This document shows positions 63,252 to 64,000 of a stretch of DNA of 64,000 bases, in pieces. The DNA comes from Streptomyces sp. PsTaAH-137 (GTDB lineage: Bacteria; Actinomycetota; Actinomycetes; Streptomycetales; Streptomycetaceae), in the NCBI RefSeq assembly GCF_003259365.1, contig NZ_QLLY01000006.1, positions 2,851 through 66,850 of the forward strand. The letters are read 5' to 3'. The translations under genes and the position numbers were made by a program. The notes beneath the pieces are model-generated. The model was not told the DNA's origin, made no database searches, and was given only the letters and a program-made list of their open reading frames with translations. The number at the start of each line of letters is the position of its first letter. Within the stretch, counting starts at the first letter, position 1.

Positions 63252-64000
63252 TTACGCCCGCCGCCAGGGCAGCTCGGCGGTCACCCGGGTCGGTCCGGCG
63301 GCGGGGGAGTCGACCAGCAGGATCCCGTCGACCGCGCCGAGCCGCTCGGCCAGGCCCGCGAGACCCGAACCGGCGTCGGCCGCCGCGCCGCCCACCCCGT
63401 TGTCCTGGACCTGGAGCATCAGCCGCTCGCCGCTGCGCCACACGTCGACCGTGGCCCGGGTGGCCCGGCTGTGCTTGCTCACGTTCTGGAGCAGCTCGGA
63501 GACGGTGAAGTAGGCGATGCCCTCGATGGCGGGCGCCGGGCGCTCGCCGAGGTCCACCTCCACCGTCACCGGCACGGTGCAGCGCGAGGCGACGGAGGAC
63601 AGGGCCGCGTCCAGGCCGCGGTCGGTGAGGACCGCGGGGTGGATGCCGCGGGCCAGGTCGCGCAGCTCCTGCAACGCGGTCTTCACCTCGCCGTGCGCCT
63701 CGTCGACCATGCGCGCGGCGGCCTCGGGGTCCTCGGCGAGCTTCTCCTTCGCGAGGCCCAGCTCCATGGCCAGGCTGACCAGGCGGGCCTGCGCGCCGTC
63801 GTGCAGGTCGCGCTCGATGCGGCGCAGGTCGGCGGCGGCCGTGTCGACCACGACGCCCCGGTCCGACTCCAGCTCCACCACGCGCGAGGCGAGCCGCGAC
63901 GGGCCGAGCAGCCCGCCGACCATCAGCCGGTCCACCGTCGTCAGGCCCCGGACGATCCACGGCGTCGCGAGCACCACGAGCAGGCCGGCCAGCGAGGTGA
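63252..64000 (-). CDS. Sensor histidine kinase (5' part outside the window)
   Basis: The C-terminal part of a NarX/DesK-type kinase. The HisKA_3 motif DLRRIERDLHDGAQARLVSL carries the phospho-His, the ATPase domain shows ELLQNVSKHSRAT (N box) and VQDNGVGG (G1), then GSGLAGLAERL (G2). The frame is open to the window edge, where a hydrophobic stretch suggests the last membrane helix, so the N-terminal sensor lies beyond 64000. It pairs with the regulator downstream. Confidence 0.92.
   Translation of the reverse strand, partial: TSLAGLLVVLATPWIVRGLTTVDRLMVGGLLGPSRLASRVVELESDRGVVVDTAAADLRRIERDLHDGAQARLVSLAMELGLAKEKLAEDPEAAARMVDEAHGEVKTALQELRDLARGIHPAVLTDRGLDAALSSVASRCTVPVTVEVDLGERPAPAIEGIAYFTVSELLQNVSKHSRATRATVDVWRSGERLMLQVQDNGVGGAAADAGSGLAGLAERLGAVDGILLVDSPAAGPTRVTAELPWRRA

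Overview
The window looks like a Streptomyces core-chromosome segment. It has very high GC, many GTG and some TTG starts, strong GC3 bias, and families typical of the genus: DUF6082, an LAxTG sortase substrate, an eSTK, CRP/Rex-type operators, and the futalosine menaquinone route. From memory, not checked, the gene order resembles the S. coelicolor stretch running from mqnA through nuoA-N to the 2-oxoacid:ferredoxin oxidoreductase genes. I saw no rRNA, tRNA, CRISPR array, phage or insertion sequence.

Layout. 1-310 is an array of a 57-bp repeat. 322-3135 holds an AraC regulator diverging from a DUF2000 gene, a cold-shock protein, and mqnA. 3316-7490 holds a membrane Ser/Thr kinase overlapping a prepilin peptidase, then mqnC coupled to a degenerate amidohydrolase-like gene. 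7705-13618 holds menG, a zinc-ribbon membrane protein, a lone PASTA protein, a GNAT enzyme, a MenJ-like geranylgeranyl reductase and a small monooxygenase. 13749-16325 has a sortase-anchored surface protein facing a secreted NlpC/P60 hydrolase. 17021-33011 is a complete 14-gene nuoA-N operon (complex I), preceded by a 695-bp regulatory region with a Rex/CRP-like operator. 33172-39507 has recQ, fumarylacetoacetase, and an ATP-grasp/flavoprotein pair. 39651 is a HAD phosphatase.

40475-45857 (minus strand) is the most unusual part. A Crp/Fnr-type regulator is followed by four translationally coupled genes: a class III nucleotide-cyclase-like protein, a large STAND/HEAT-like protein, an SPFH/Band 7-like protein and a three-helix protein resembling the Pycsar TM effector. 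I read it as a candidate cyclic-nucleotide defence or stress system with its own cNMP-responsive regulator. A short motif is shared by the cyclase C-terminus and the STAND N-terminus.

45977-49501 pairs a POT peptide transporter with a CocE/X-Pro peptidase-like hydrolase. 49807-54169 has a polyprenyl diphosphate synthase, a LolA-like exported protein and an ABC-2 exporter. 54173-59195 holds small redox, efflux and regulatory genes, including an HxlR regulator diverging from a quinone-oxidoreductase-like gene, DUF6082, and a 74-aa protein. 59269-62287 is a fused 2-oxoacid:ferredoxin oxidoreductase pair. The window ends in a NarL-type two-component system whose kinase runs off the edge.

How the genes fit together. 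mqnA, mqnC, menG, the MenJ-like reductase and the polyprenyl synthase supply head group, methylation, chain saturation and chain of menaquinone, the electron acceptor of the nuo complex. This segment is therefore largely a respiratory-chain neighbourhood. Four islands of one GC-rich repeat family sit only in intergenic gaps.
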